NCBI GenBank assembly: GCA_944390575.1
Contig: CALXQJ010000001.1
Location: forward strand, 1-64,000
DNA from: an uncultured Spirochaetota bacterium
GTDB taxonomy: Bacteria; Spirochaetota; Brachyspiria; Brachyspirales; Brachyspiraceae
Direction: 5' to 3'
DNA length: 64,000 nt
The translations under genes were made by a program, and so were the position numbers. Of this stretch, positions 56,001-64,000 are shown piece by piece. The number at the start of each line of letters is the position of its first letter. Positions within the stretch are counted from its first letter, which is position 1. The notes under the pieces were generated by a model, which worked only from the letters and a program-made list of their open reading frames with translations, searched no databases and was not told where the DNA came from.

Positions 56001-56561
56001 GGTATGAGTAGAGCAGTTGGCATACATTTGATAATAGCAACACAGCGTCCTTCTGCTGATGTAGTTACAGGAGTTATTAAAGCTAATCTTCCAACAAGAA
56101 TAGCATTCCAAGTTCCAAATAAAACTAATTCTCGTATTATAATAGATATGTCTGGAGCAGAACAATTACTTGGTAAAGGAGATGCTTTATTTTGTGCTTC
56201 TGGTAGTCAAATGCCTGAGCGTATTCAGGGTGCTTTTGTTTCTGATAATGAGGTTAAGAAGGTTGTTGACTATTTATCTGGTGGTATGTCTCCTTTATTT
56301 GATGAGAGCTTAATTGCAGCTTTGGAAGGTAGTGATGATGATAAGAATACTGATGAAGAAGATATATTAGATGAAGTATTATGGGAAGATGCTGTTAAAC
56401 TTGTAGCTCGTACTGGAAAAGCTTCTGCTTCTTTCTTACAACGTAGATTAAAAATAGGATATAATAGAGCCGCTCGTATAGTAGAAATTATGGAAAGGCA
56501 AGGAATAGTAGGTCCTGAAAATGGTTCAAAACCAAGAGAAGTATTAATCAGTATTGATTAA
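53019..56561 (+). CDS. ftsK: DNA translocase FtsK/SpoIIIE
   Basis: This is a septal motor that pumps chromosome ends during division. In 1180 residues, four membrane segments (about 35-195) are followed by a very long, low-complexity Asn/Asp/Glu/Ser-rich linker (about 215-690). The alpha/beta motor comes next (about 700-1080), with Walker A GTTGSGKSV, Walker B LVIDELHNL and RPSADVVTGVIKANLPTRIAFQV. A C-terminal winged-helix gamma domain closes the protein (ASFLQRRLKIGYNRAARIVE). The gamma domain normally reads polar KOPS/SRS sequences. The start at 53019 has GGAG 10 bases before it. A TTG at 53004 directly after the uppP stop was rejected. Confidence 0.93.
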   Translation: MFFNNKNLKKLIKRKRLENKAQNNSVDYSNRNISYDIIGFLLFLFSGILLLSYVSMSMDDINSNANIKNLLGIFGAYISYYSFISFGFTSIIIPILLGYIGFNTIVKNKFDNILLPSSLTIIFMILFSTFLNIILGSINYYFKGGIIGQIIGDFLISIFGGVGAFLIIVSFFIVGAIAFFKLSLLSLSKKVLSTAKSIDVSLLRDRKNHIFNYIYNIINKKVDTNVYSSDKKEENYDDIIDDSIEIVEEEKVPFFSKRESYSSIPFIEKKDTNNFFDEDKYREELKQNSRHSFDVYYNDIDDNIKNFCEEYDEKREREIAGILGKLRSNSFDINYTDNSDDDIGIILVEAVFGFSNADKLNNNDSLNYNKDLSNSINNSISFNDNNEDMLEINFNTHSASDFKKAIYNDSNNFKYNVNKSYIKATTSADNSYNEYISGKSIFDNNTSYNDDTLYSESEDTVKMSKTNEEIKDDVLSKLRNIVERNKKNSLHNNISYNSYEDNYYEEEYENISEENNNEYDSYDNNEVKPFEFSMGYASKREYNREDHIPNFRRDVVRDFNNKEENVFNNEYNNNGFLDEDKLINNFNSIEDDIESNIDDEEHNTFVSDDVYSDIDNNFDSFDGNISSTVSPTMEETNEEVNIENYIEDIKEDINTNRFSNIKEEENNSVNTFNKKTYILKPTTTNSDFIQSNFDSNYVDKHYSYPPIDLLNKSVPVNDNAMLEAIKQTAIQLENTLLDFNIEAKVTGVSRGPVITRYELELAAGTRVSKISNLTDNIALALASESVRIIAPIPGRSVIGIEIPNKVRNAVFLRDVLESSDFRSSKLEIPFVLGKGIYGNNVITDMSDAPHLLVAGTTGSGKSVCLSTIILSLLYKFRPDELKFIFVDKKRVELSIYNGIPHLMSPVVSDEKKATIVLRYIVDIMEKRYERMERFFVRNVKTYNEKVKQLLAEGETEFNGEPLELFPYIVLVIDELHNLMVVASKEVEDLISRLAGMSRAVGIHLIIATQRPSADVVTGVIKANLPTRIAFQVPNKTNSRIIIDMSGAEQLLGKGDALFCASGSQMPERIQGAFVSDNEVKKVVDYLSGGMSPLFDESLIAALEGSDDDKNTDEEDILDEVLWEDAVKLVARTGKASASFLQRRLKIGYNRAARIVEIMERQGIVGPENGSKPREVLISID

Positions 56562-56613
56562 TATTGAATAATATATTATATTTAATCTATTATAATGAAA
56601 GGAATACTAAATT

Positions 56614-58476
56614 ATGAAAAAATTAGGAAGTTTAAGGATAAAAATACCATTTATCATAGTTTCCACTGTAACTATAATGATAATTGGTTTATTATCAGCA
56701 TTAATATATTTATTTTCTGATGCTATTACAAAAGTAGCAGTATCAGGGTTTCAAGATTTATCTACAGCTTATGCTTCTCGTATGGATAATTGGGTTTATG
56801 AAAAAAAAGAGATGATGAAATTATTTTCTACTACTTCTTCTAGTATAGATTATTTAGAAACTAAAAATGAAGAGAGTAGAGCTATTTTAGATAGAGATTT
56901 AAGTTATAAATTTTATTTGCTAAAAGATAAATATAATGCTTTTTATATATTAGACTTGGATGGGAATATTTTGCTTTCTTATTCTGATAGTTCGGAAGAT
57001 TATTATTCTAAAAGTGATAATTCTTCAGATTTAATATCTTTAAAAAATTCTAATTATGAGTTTTCAATATCTTCAGAAATAAAAAAATTAAATGATAAAC
57101 TTTCTTTAAATATATATTCAGGAATAAGAAATAGTGCTGGTAATGTTTTAGGTATTCTCGCAGTTACTCTTAAATGGGATGAATTTCTTAAAGTATATTA
57201 TAATCCTATTACTGTAGGAAAATCTGGTAGAACTTTTCTTATTAGTGATATAGATGGCATTATAGGACATAAAAATCCCAATATACTTGGTAATACAGTA
57301 GTTAAGGAAATAAATAAACAAGCAAGAGGAAATAATGAAAAAGGTGTTATTAAGTTTTTAAGTATGAATACAGGGCTTAATTCTATAATGATATTTACTA
57401 CTCTAAATAATATTCCTTGGACTTCTGCTGTTAGTATAGATGAAAGTGAGTTTTATTCTTCTGTAACTACAATTACATATATTACAGTTATAGTTACTAT
57501 TTTAATTTTAATAATTACTGCTATTGTTATTATATTGTATGTAACTAAAAAAATTACAAATGTATTAGAAGACTTAGCAACTTGTGTTACAAAATTAGGT
57601 GATGGAGACCTTAGCTTTAAAATACCAGATTATATCTTAAAAAGGTCTTCAAATAGTGGAGATGAATTAGAGCAAATATCATATGGCTTTAATATGGCTT
57701 TTAATAAGTTACAAAATATTATATCTGATATACATGTTATTGCTTCATCTATAGATAGTATGTCTTCGGATATTTCAAGTAGTAATGATGGTTTATTAGA
57801 TAAAATGGAAAATGCTTCACGCTCTATTGATGGTACTGTATCTTCTATGTCTAAGATAGATTCTACTATTAAAGCTTCTACTAAAATGTCTATAGATGCA
57901 GATAATATGATGACAACTTCACAAGAATCTGTAGAAGAAGCTAGTCTTATTATAGAGCAAACTACTTCTAATATAGAAAAAGTTTTTGATACTAGTACTA
58001 AGATTTCTAGTATTGTTAAAATAATTGAAGATATTGCTTTTCAAACTAATATTCTTGCATTAAATGCTTCTGTAGAGGCTGCACGTGCTGGTGAGCAGGG
58101 TAAAGGATTTGCAGTTGTTGCTGCTGAGGTTAGAAACTTAGCACAAAATACTCAAAATTCTGCTAAAGATATTACTAACTTGGTTTTAGAATCAGAAACT
58201 AATATTAAAAATGCTACAGAAATAGCAAGAAAATCTAAAAATATATTTATAGAAATTAAAAATAAAATAGATGATACTTCTAAAATTATAGAAGAAATGT
58301 CTTCTACTGCAATAGAACAACAAAGAGAGATAGAACAACTTAATAGAGCCATTCTTGATATTAGTTCTAATATACAAGAAAATGTTTCTTTTGCTGATAA
58401 ATCTAAAACAGCAGGTGATGGTCTAAGTAGAACTTCTCATAGGCTTGTAGATATTATTAATTACTTTAAGATTTAA
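56614..58476 (+). CDS. Methyl-accepting chemotaxis protein
   Basis: This is a 620-residue transmembrane chemoreceptor. TM1 (about 12-36) and TM2 (about 288-312) flank a periplasmic sensor of the dCache/PAS-like type, with [21 protein letters not shown] as its membrane-proximal half. A HAMP domain (about 313-370) and a signalling domain follow. The kinase-contact hairpin is [32 protein letters not shown]. The ligand cannot be inferred. The gene is alone in its transcript, with AAAGGA upstream. Chemotaxis genes fit a motile spirochete. Confidence 0.93.
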   Translation: MKKLGSLRIKIPFIIVSTVTIMIIGLLSALIYLFSDAITKVAVSGFQDLSTAYASRMDNWVYEKKEMMKLFSTTSSSIDYLETKNEESRAILDRDLSYKFYLLKDKYNAFYILDLDGNILLSYSDSSEDYYSKSDNSSDLISLKNSNYEFSISSEIKKLNDKLSLNIYSGIRNSAGNVLGILAVTLKWDEFLKVYYNPITVGKSGRTFLISDIDGIIGHKNPNILGNTVVKEINKQARGNNEKGVIKFLSMNTGLNSIMIFTTLNNIPWTSAVSIDESEFYSSVTTITYITVIVTILILIITAIVIILYVTKKITNVLEDLATCVTKLGDGDLSFKIPDYILKRSSNSGDELEQISYGFNMAFNKLQNIISDIHVIASSIDSMSSDISSSNDGLLDKMENASRSIDGTVSSMSKIDSTIKASTKMSIDADNMMTTSQESVEEASLIIEQTTSNIEKVFDTSTKISSIVKIIEDIAFQTNILALNASVEAARAGEQGKGFAVVAAEVRNLAQNTQNSAKDITNLVLESETNIKNATEIARKSKNIFIEIKNKIDDTSKIIEEMSSTAIEQQREIEQLNRAILDISSNIQENVSFADKSKTAGDGLSRTSHRLVDIINYFKI

Positions 58477-58491
58477 ATTAGCTTTTAGTAA

Positions 58492-58507
58492 TATTTATTA
58501 ATAAATA
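58492..58507. promoter_or_regulatory. 16-bp perfect palindrome upstream of ahpC
   Basis: TATTTATTAATAAATA reads identically on both strands and lies 13 bases upstream of the -35 box of ahpC. It is a possible regulator site, for example for a peroxide sensor, but it is pure A/T in AT-rich DNA and could be chance. Confidence 0.3.
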
Positions 58508-58520
58508 AGTTTTTTTCTTA

Positions 58521-58549
58521 TTGACAAAAAACTACTGTTAGTATATATT
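58521..58549 (+). promoter_or_regulatory. Strong promoter of ahpC
   Basis: TTGACA (58521-58526) is followed after exactly 17 bases by TATATT (58544-58549). The leader of about 25 bases contains AAGGAG. Confidence 0.75.
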
Positions 58550-58581
58550 AACACTATTAATAAATCGAAGGAGTTATAAAA

Positions 58582-59145
58582 ATGAGTTTAATTAATAAAA
58601 AACTTATTGACTTTAAAGTTGATGCATATCAAACAGGTGAGTTTAAAACAGTTACTAAAAATGATGTATTAGGAAAATGGAGTATTTTCTGTTTCTATCC
58701 AGCAGACTTTACTTTTGTTTGTCCTACTGAATTAGAAGATTTACAAGATCATTATGAAGAATTAAAGTCTTTAGGAGCTGAAGTTTATTCTGTATCTAGA
58801 GATAGCCATTTTGTACATAAGGCTTGGGCTGATGCTTCTCCAGCTATAGGTAAAATTAAATATACTATGTTAGGTGATCCTACTGGTTTATTAGCTAGAT
58901 TCTTTGAAGTATTAGTAGAAGAGTCTGGTCAAGCTTTACGTGGTAGCTTCATTCTTAACCCTGAAGGTGAGATTAAGGCTTATGAAGTTAATGATATGGG
59001 TATTGGTCGTGATGCTGCTGATTTAGTTAGAAAACTTCAAGCTGCTCAGTTTGTTGCTAAAAATGGTGGTGAAGTTTGTCCTGCTAAATGGAAGCCAGGT
59101 GCTTCTACATTAAAGCCAAGTATTGATTTAGTTGGTAAAATCTAA
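58582..59145 (+). CDS. ahpC: Peroxiredoxin AhpC
   Basis: This is a cytosolic 2-Cys peroxiredoxin of 187 residues that reduces hydrogen peroxide and organic peroxides. The peroxidatic Cys47 is in [17 protein letters not shown] and the resolving Cys166 in [12 protein letters not shown]. An extra Cys37 is present. The usual reductase gene ahpF is not next to it, so electrons come from elsewhere. The gene is monocistronic, with a consensus promoter and a GC-rich terminator. Its codon use is noticeably more biased (GGT, GCT) than its neighbours, consistent with high expression. Confidence 0.95.
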   Translation: MSLINKKLIDFKVDAYQTGEFKTVTKNDVLGKWSIFCFYPADFTFVCPTELEDLQDHYEELKSLGAEVYSVSRDSHFVHKAWADASPAIGKIKYTMLGDPTGLLARFFEVLVEESGQALRGSFILNPEGEIKAYEVNDMGIGRDAADLVRKLQAAQFVAKNGGEVCPAKWKPGASTLKPSIDLVGKI

Positions 59146-59173
59146 TTAATTTAATAAAATTAGTTAAATAAAA

Positions 59174-59200
59174 TAAAGGGGCTTTTTATAAGCCCCTTAT
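59174..59200. terminator. Bidirectional terminator between ahpC and fabD
   Basis: ATAAGGGGCTT (59174-59184), the loop TTTAT and AAGCCCCTTAT (59190-59200) form a perfect 11-bp GC-rich stem between convergent genes. T-rich sequence follows on the plus side and A-rich sequence precedes it. Confidence 0.92.
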
Positions 59201-59203
59201 TTA

Positions 59204-60118
59204 TTATTCATTAATTGAGTTTAGAGAATCTATATCATAAACAGGTATTGCTTCTATAGAGTCTGATATTTTTTTAGTCATACCAACTAATACTTTACCA
59301 GGACCACATTCATATATTTTAGTAATACCTTGTTCTTTCATGTTGTTCATACTATCATACCATCTTACAGTAGAAAACATTTGCTTGTATAAGTTATCTT
59401 TTATAGTTTCTTTATTATGAATATTTGCTGTAACATTTGAATATACTTTATTTTGAGAATCTTTTATTTCTATACTATCTAGAAATTCTTTTAGATTATC
59501 AGCTGCACTCTTCATAAAATGTGAATGGAAAGCCCCTGATACCTTTAAAGGTAGTACTCTTTTAGCACCAGCTTTCATAAGTTTTGGAGTTACATCTTCT
59601 ATAGCTTTAGATAAACCAGATATTACAATCTGATCTTTTAAATTATAATTAGCAGCTACAACATCCTGATTTTCAGGCATACACTTACTAACAGTATCAA
59701 AATCAAGATTAGTAACAGCAGCCATACCATAAGAAGCATCAGCACCAGCCTTAGACATTAATAATCCACGAGTACGTGCAATCTTAATAGCATCCTCAAA
59801 GCTCAAGTATCCAGCAGCACATAAAGCAGTTATTTCTCCAAGACTATGCCCTGCAAATATATTACCACTAATACCCTTAGACTTTAAAGCTTCATAAATA
59901 GCAATACCAACAGTAACAAGTGCAGGCTGAGTATTCTCTGTCTTTTTTAAGTCTTCTTCACTACCTTCAAAACATAAAGCTTTAATATCTATATCGCTAA
60001 GTATATTAGAAGCTCTATCAAATATCTCTTTAGATTCTGAGATATTATCATATAAAGATTTACCCATACCAGTACACTGAGAACCTTGTCCTGGAAATAA
60101 AAATGCAATATTAGACAT
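59204..60118 (-). CDS. fabD: Malonyl-CoA:ACP transacylase
   Basis: FabD loads malonyl groups onto acyl carrier protein for fatty-acid elongation. The 304-residue protein has the N-terminal FLFPGQGSQ, the catalytic Ser92 in AGHSLGEITAL and the His in SGAFHSHFM. The length and motifs are complete. It starts after AAGGGGG and is third in the ricT-trpS-fabD transcript, 32 bases behind trpS. No other fatty-acid synthesis gene is in the window, an unusual context for fabD. Confidence 0.94.
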   Translation of the reverse strand: MSNIAFLFPGQGSQCTGMGKSLYDNISESKEIFDRASNILSDIDIKALCFEGSEEDLKKTENTQPALVTVGIAIYEALKSKGISGNIFAGHSLGEITALCAAGYLSFEDAIKIARTRGLLMSKAGADASYGMAAVTNLDFDTVSKCMPENQDVVAANYNLKDQIVISGLSKAIEDVTPKLMKAGAKRVLPLKVSGAFHSHFMKSAADNLKEFLDSIEIKDSQNKVYSNVTANIHNKETIKDNLYKQMFSTVRWYDSMNNMKEQGITKIYECGPGKVLVGMTKKISDSIEAIPVYDIDSLNSINE

Positions 60119-60150
60119 AATATATTCCCCCTTAAATATTTTTATTATAT

Positions 60151-61149
60151 TTAATATCTATTTTTGTCATTAAGTCCCATTAACTCTCTAACTTCATATA
60201 AAGTTTGAGATGCCACCTTATTAGCATTATTAGCACCTTCTTTAAGAACATCATATACATAAGACTTTTCATTTTTAAACTTATTAATATTCTCTCTAAT
60301 AGGCTCCAATTCTTTATTAACATTACAAACTAATTTTCTTTTACAATCTGCACATCCAATACTAGCATTAGTGCAAGCTGAATATATTTCTTTTTGTTCA
60401 TCATCTGTAGAAAATATCTTATGATAGTTAAATACATTACATATATCAGGATTACCCTTATCAGTCTTTAATTTTCTATTAGTGTCAGTTACAGCCTTTT
60501 TCATTATAAGTTTTTCTGTTTCTTCAGATGTTATATTAAGAGGTATATGATTATTCAATGATTTACTCATTTTTGTACTTCCATCCAACCCTAATATTCT
60601 CAATACTTTTCCATGATAAACTTCTGGTTCTTGGAAATACTCTCCATATCTATTGTTAAACTTTCTAACAATCATTCTTGTTAATTCTACATGTTGTTCT
60701 TGATCTTCACCAACAGGTACTATCTTAGGCTTGTATAAAAGAATATCGGCAGCCATTAAAGAAGGGTAGGTTAGAAGAGCTGCATTTATATTGTCTACAT
60801 TTTTTTTTGATTTATCTTTATATTGAGTCATTCTTTCTAATTCTGCTACTGGTATTATAGAATTAAATATCCAAGATAGTTCTGTATGAGCTTTTACATC
60901 AGACTGTACAAAAATAGAGCATTTTTTAGGATCTAATCCAGATGCTAAATACTCTACAGCAGCATCAAATATTCTATTTTGCATTTCTTTTGTATCATAT
61001 TCAACTGTAATAGCATGATAGTCTACTATACAAAAAAATCCATAATATTCATCTATAATATTAACCCAATTTTTTAAAGCTCCAAAATAATTACCAATAT
61101 GTAAAGAGCCTGTAGGTTGTATTCCACTTAGCATAATTTTCTTACTCAT
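60151..61149 (-). CDS. trpS: Tryptophanyl-tRNA synthetase
   Basis: The protein charges tRNA-Trp. It has 332 residues. The class I HIGH-like motif is TGSLHIGNYFG, and the KMSKS motif is STKMSKSLNN. GEDQEQHVELTR is the conserved tryptophan-binding segment. Near the C-terminus four cysteines are spaced Cys-x21-Cys-x6-Cys-x2-Cys (ICNVF, SACTNASIGCADC). This resembles the iron-sulfur cluster site known from Thermotoga-type TrpRS. A fifth Cys follows in LVCN. It is the middle gene of the ricT-trpS-fabD operon, with AAAGGA before its start. Confidence 0.94.
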   Translation of the reverse strand: MSKKIMLSGIQPTGSLHIGNYFGALKNWVNIIDEYYGFFCIVDYHAITVEYDTKEMQNRIFDAAVEYLASGLDPKKCSIFVQSDVKAHTELSWIFNSIIPVAELERMTQYKDKSKKNVDNINAALLTYPSLMAADILLYKPKIVPVGEDQEQHVELTRMIVRKFNNRYGEYFQEPEVYHGKVLRILGLDGSTKMSKSLNNHIPLNITSEETEKLIMKKAVTDTNRKLKTDKGNPDICNVFNYHKIFSTDDEQKEIYSACTNASIGCADCKRKLVCNVNKELEPIRENINKFKNEKSYVYDVLKEGANNANKVASQTLYEVRELMGLNDKNRY

Positions 61150-61179
61150 TTTGTATCCTTTTCTATTTCTACAATATAT

Positions 61180-62127
61180 TTATTTACTTTTTATATCTAC
61201 ATTAGCTACAAGTATTTCATCTATCTCTTGTAGATCTGAAGCATTTATATATATAAGTCTTTTATCTTCAGTTTCTATAAGTAATTTTTTGTTTAATGAG
61301 TTCAAATCTTTTATTGTAGAAGGCATTCCATTAAATATAAGTTTAGTACCAACTTTAGGTAAATCTTTTTTTAAGTCGCAATATGCCTTGTATTCATGAG
61401 CCAAACAACACATTAAGCGTCCACATTGCCCTGATATTTTCATAGTATTTAATAGTATGCTCTGTTCTTTAGCCATTTTTATGCTTATAGTTTCAAATTT
61501 ACTTTTCTTTAATCTACAACAAAGCTCTCGTCCACATATACCACATCCACCTATATTTCTAGCCTCATCACGAACACCTATTTGTCTCAATTCTATTCTA
61601 GTTCTAAATTGTGCTGCTAAGTCTTTTACAAGCTCTCTAAAGTCTACACGCTCATCTGCTATAAATTCAAACAATAATTTAGCTCTATCTAGAAAATAAT
61701 AAGCACTTGTTAATTTAAGATTAAGATTATACTTTTCTACTTTTTTCTTACATATTTCAAAAGCATCTAAGGCATCTTTTTTATTATTTTGAAATTGTTC
61801 TATATCTTTTTCTGTTGCCAATCTTAGTATATGATAAATTTTTTCTTTCTTTATAGGAATATTTATTTCTTCTTCATCCGAGTCTATTTCAATATCTTCC
61901 ATAGAGTTAGAATCATCATCATCATGACTATTACAACATCCACAACAGCTTGATTTATCTAATTTACTTAAATCTATATCTTCAAAGTTTATAATATCAC
62001 CAAGTTCTATGCCATCATCTGTTTCTATAACACATCTATCCTTTATATTTAAATTATCTATATGTAAATGCTCAAATTTAGCTATATTGTTATCTCTAAA
62101 TTTAACATTAGCTATATTTTTTATCAT
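61180..62127 (-). CDS. ricT: RicT/YaaT-like PSP1-domain protein
   Basis: This is a 315-residue protein of the PSP1 family. In Bacillus RicT (YaaT) is part of a Fe-S-containing complex that controls RNA processing and phosphorelay. The core shows RTRIELRQIGVRDEARNIGG, GGCGICGRELCCRLK and SGQCGRLMCCLAHEY, with the expected Cys clusters. An insertion near residues 55-100 carries Cys61, Cys62, Cys64 and Cys65 (CCGCC) followed by a His/Asp/Glu-rich run, which I do not recall from the standard family. The start has GGAG. It leads the operon with trpS and fabD. RicA and RicF partners are not in the window. Confidence 0.85.
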   Translation of the reverse strand: MIKNIANVKFRDNNIAKFEHLHIDNLNIKDRCVIETDDGIELGDIINFEDIDLSKLDKSSCCGCCNSHDDDDSNSMEDIEIDSDEEEINIPIKKEKIYHILRLATEKDIEQFQNNKKDALDAFEICKKKVEKYNLNLKLTSAYYFLDRAKLLFEFIADERVDFRELVKDLAAQFRTRIELRQIGVRDEARNIGGCGICGRELCCRLKKSKFETISIKMAKEQSILLNTMKISGQCGRLMCCLAHEYKAYCDLKKDLPKVGTKLIFNGMPSTIKDLNSLNKKLLIETEDKRLIYINASDLQEIDEILVANVDIKSK

Positions 62128-62182
62128 TATTATTATTCTCCAAGAAAATAATTAAAAATAACTCTTTATTATTTTGACTTCT

Positions 62183-62210
62183 ATTCTATTTTAAGTCTGT
62201 ATAATTGCAA
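62183..62210 (-). promoter_or_regulatory. Promoter of the ricT-trpS-fabD operon
   Basis: On the minus strand TTGCAA is followed after 16 bases by TAGAAT, about 55 bases upstream of the ricT start. Confidence 0.5.
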
Positions 62211-62275
62211 GTACATTTTTTGTATATTGTAAATTTTACTTTGATATTATAAAATCATATCTATAAATAATATTT

Positions 62276-62899
62276 ATGAAGCATATAATTTTATTATTGA
62301 TATTATTTTTCACATTTTCTTGTGTGACTATACCTCAGTCTGATCTTACTACTGATGAATCTAAAATATGGATTAATAAAGTAAAAAATAAGTATAGCAT
62401 TGATCCTTTAGAAAATGTATATAGATTTAAAAATAATGGTGATATTGATATTTTTATTTATGGGTATAAAGAACCTATTAAGTATATATTATATAAAGTA
62501 GAAAATAATATTGCTTTCTATTATAGAATATTATCAGTTAAAAATTTTGTAATTAATAATATTCCAGCATTTAATTTATATAACTTAGATGTAGTTAATA
62601 ATACTTATGACTTATTAGATAAACAAATAGATTTTGCTTCTATTAAAAATTTTAAAGATAAAGATATATCTATTATTACAGCATTTGAAGTTAGAGATAA
62701 TGATCTTTATATTATTGTTGCTAAAAATGAAAATTATACTAATAAAGTGAATATGTGGAGAGAAAATAATGGATATATAGGGATGAATACTAATTGGAGA
62801 CCATATAATAATGCCAATTGGTATGAGTATCCTCTTCCTACTGCTGAAGACTTAAACTTAAATGTTAAGTATAAAATTAATAAATTGTATGATATGTAG
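62276..62899 (+). CDS. Putative lipoprotein, unknown function
   Basis: This is a 207-residue protein with a lipoprotein signal ending at Cys16 (FFTFSCVTIP). The remainder is rich in Asn, Tyr and Ile, with repeated short strands (DIDIFIYGYKEPIKYILYKV). I do not recognise a domain. There is no clear Shine-Dalgarno ahead of the ATG. It is flanked by the divergent ricT operon and the hemolysin III gene and is probably transcribed alone. Similar small, Asn-rich lipoproteins at 28093 and 45345 suggest a genus-typical class. Confidence 0.72.
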   Translation: MKHIILLLILFFTFSCVTIPQSDLTTDESKIWINKVKNKYSIDPLENVYRFKNNGDIDIFIYGYKEPIKYILYKVENNIAFYYRILSVKNFVINNIPAFNLYNLDVVNNTYDLLDKQIDFASIKNFKDKDISIITAFEVRDNDLYIIVAKNENYTNKVNMWRENNGYIGMNTNWRPYNNANWYEYPLPTAEDLNLNVKYKINKLYDM

Positions 62900-63021
62900 T
62901 ATAGTATACTATCAGTAGTTATAATTAGCTATCTATATTTTATATAAATAGTTATTCTTAATGATTATAAAAAATATAAATTATATTATCCTCTTTTATA
63001 TAAAATATTAAAGGGGTGATT

Positions 63022-63669
63022 ATGAACGTATCGAGTAATAAGGTTTATATAGGAGAGCTTTATTCTGCAATATCACATAGTGTTGGTGCTTTATTAGGAA
63101 TTGCTGGACTTGTTTTAATGATTATTAGAGTTGATAATAGCTTAAGTATAATAGCTTCTATTGTATATGGGGTAGGTATTATATTACTTTATAGTAGTAG
63201 TTCTATATATCATTTTTTTCCATCTGGAAGAGTTAAGAAATTTTTTAGAAAGTTAGATCATATGAGTATATACATATTTATTGCTGCTACATATACACCT
63301 CTTTGTATTTGTGCATTACCTAAAAGTATTGGTATATCTATATTATCTATTATATGGTTTTGTGCTTTATTTGGAGTAATATCTAATATTAGTTCTACTC
63401 ATAAAAATAGGGTATTAGCAAGTATTATATATGTTCTTATGGGTTGGATAATTATATTTGCTTTTAAACCACTTATAAGTATTTTTAGTATAAATGTTCT
63501 TATCTGGCTTTTAGGTGGTGGTATTTTTTATACTATAGGAGCATTTTTATATGCCTTTGGTAAGAAGTATAATAAAAGAACAGAACAATTTACTCATGAT
63601 ATATTTCATATCTTTGTTCTTATAGGTTCATTCTGCCATTTTTGGTTTATATATAATTATGTTGTTTAA
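63022..63669 (+). CDS. Hemolysin III (PAQR/YqfA) family membrane protein
   Basis: This is a 215-residue membrane protein with seven hydrophobic segments. Family signatures are the first-helix SAISHSVGALLGIAGL, SSSIYHFFP, RKLDHMSIYIFIAATYTPLC and the last-helix DIFHIFVLIGSFCHFWF. The His and Asp residues in these motifs form the zinc site shared with adiponectin receptors. Despite the name, haemolytic activity has been shown for few members and is not implied here. AAGGGG lies directly before the ATG at 63022. A GTG at 63016 overlaps that site and was rejected. Confidence 0.9.
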   Translation: MNVSSNKVYIGELYSAISHSVGALLGIAGLVLMIIRVDNSLSIIASIVYGVGIILLYSSSSIYHFFPSGRVKKFFRKLDHMSIYIFIAATYTPLCICALPKSIGISILSIIWFCALFGVISNISSTHKNRVLASIIYVLMGWIIIFAFKPLISIFSINVLIWLLGGGIFYTIGAFLYAFGKKYNKRTEQFTHDIFHIFVLIGSFCHFWFIYNYVV

Positions 63670-63720
63670 TATTAAATTAAAATATACTATTAATAATTTA
63701 TTTATTAATAGTATATAAAT

Positions 63721-63757
63721 AAAAAAGACTATCCAAATTAATAGATAGCCTTTTTTT
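63721..63757. terminator. Terminator after the hemolysin III gene
   Basis: AAAAAAGACTATC (63721-63733) pairs with GATAGCCTTTTTT (63744-63756) apart from one A-C mismatch, followed by T residues. The A-run on the far side means it can also stop the minus-strand tRNA transcript. Confidence 0.8.
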
Positions 63758-63765
63758 ATTTTATG

Positions 63766-63839
63766 AACCGGTGACGGGTTTCGAACCCGCGAATGCAGGA
63801 ATGAAAATCCTGTGTGTTAAACCTCTTCACCACACCGGC
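63766..63839 (-). tRNA. tRNA-Glu (anticodon TTC)
   Basis: On the minus strand a full cloverleaf can be drawn: acceptor GCCGGTG/CACCGGT with an end G-U pair, anticodon stem CAGGA/TCCTG around TTTTCAT, and T-arm GCGGG-TTCGAAA-CCCGT. The anticodon TTC decodes Glu. CCA is not encoded. It lies 29 bases behind tRNA-Lys in the same direction, so both come from one transcript. Confidence 0.93.
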
Positions 63840-63868
63840 ATTTATAGGTATTATATTAAAGACCTATG

Positions 63869-63941
63869 TGAGCCAAGAAGGGCTCGAACCTTCGACAACC
63901 GCCTTAAAAGGGCGATGCTCTACCGACTGAGCTATTGGCCC
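63869..63941 (-). tRNA. tRNA-Lys (anticodon TTT)
   Basis: On the minus strand the acceptor GGGCCAA/TTGGCTC, D-stem GCTC/GAGC, anticodon stem TCGCC/GGCGG around CTTTTAA, and T-arm GAAGG-TTCGAGC-CCTTC form a standard cloverleaf. The anticodon TTT decodes Lys. The discriminator is A and CCA is not encoded. A TATAAT on the minus strand (63983-63978) lies upstream. Its -35 box would fall just outside the window. Confidence 0.95.
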
Positions 63942-64000
63942 GTTTGATTAAGAAATCTCTTTCTCATCAAGTGTTATATTATAATATAATAATTCTAAAA

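Noticed and set aside
52191-56561. Genomic island or prophage on the right side
   Set aside because: uppP, ftsK and the genes after them are core functions with uniform composition. No integrase, att-like repeat or phage gene was seen, and the tRNAs at the end carry no adjacent integrase.

Overview
The window is about 64 kb of very AT-rich DNA with short intergenic gaps, frequent Shine-Dalgarno starts and TTGACA/TATAAT-type promoters. Gene content points to a diderm anaerobic host: an LptD-like barrel, KdsA, lipoproteins, chemotaxis and c-di-GMP genes, ferritin and AhpC, many ankyrin/TPR proteins, and very A/T-biased codons. This fits a spirochete of the genus Brachyspira best. That assignment is inferred from composition and protein style, not from a database match.

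Layout. 1-134: a 15-bp tandem array. 235-2177: GDP-L-fucose biosynthesis (fcl, gmd). 2227-6642: lytic transglycosylase, ferritin, a barrel-like protein and an M29 aminopeptidase. 6680-12107 (minus): a malXY-like PTS operon with a PRD regulator and a translationally coupled methyltransferase. 12199-14712 (minus): an NtrB/NtrC-type two-component pair. 14849-18210: lspA and a pseudouridine synthase, facing a response regulator/GalT-like pair and a hotdog thioesterase. 18351-21592: kdsA, then an ABC exporter pair with an ankyrin protein. 21659-25626 (minus): an AbgT transporter, a glycosyltransferase and a B12-binding radical SAM protein. 25800-28623: selU facing tsaB and a YaaR-like gene, then a lipoprotein.

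28769-34174 is the clearest accessory locus, a type I restriction-modification system in the order R-S-M. Its R gene is interrupted by a single in-frame TAG between the nuclease and helicase regions. S and M look intact, so the locus may methylate without restricting. Next come mtnK-mtnA (minus), a HAD/TPR/diguanylate cyclase operon with a probably leaderless first gene, tyrS, an LptD-like protein, an ankyrin protein and a STAS protein. A 2252-residue lipoprotein follows, with a beta-propeller, a TPR solenoid and what looks like a degenerate CHAT domain. The right part carries uppP, ftsK, a chemotaxis receptor, ahpC, the ricT-trpS-fabD operon (minus), a lipoprotein, a hemolysin III family protein and tRNA-Lys and tRNA-Glu (minus).

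Starts were moved from the longest open frame wherever a Shine-Dalgarno or promoter decided the issue (response regulator, kdsA, ankyrin 21014, lipoprotein 28623, HAD 36612, TPR 37277, STAS 44982, ftsK 53019, hemolysin III 63022). No insertion sequence, prophage, CRISPR array or rRNA gene was seen, and no gene-free stretch exceeds 300 bases.
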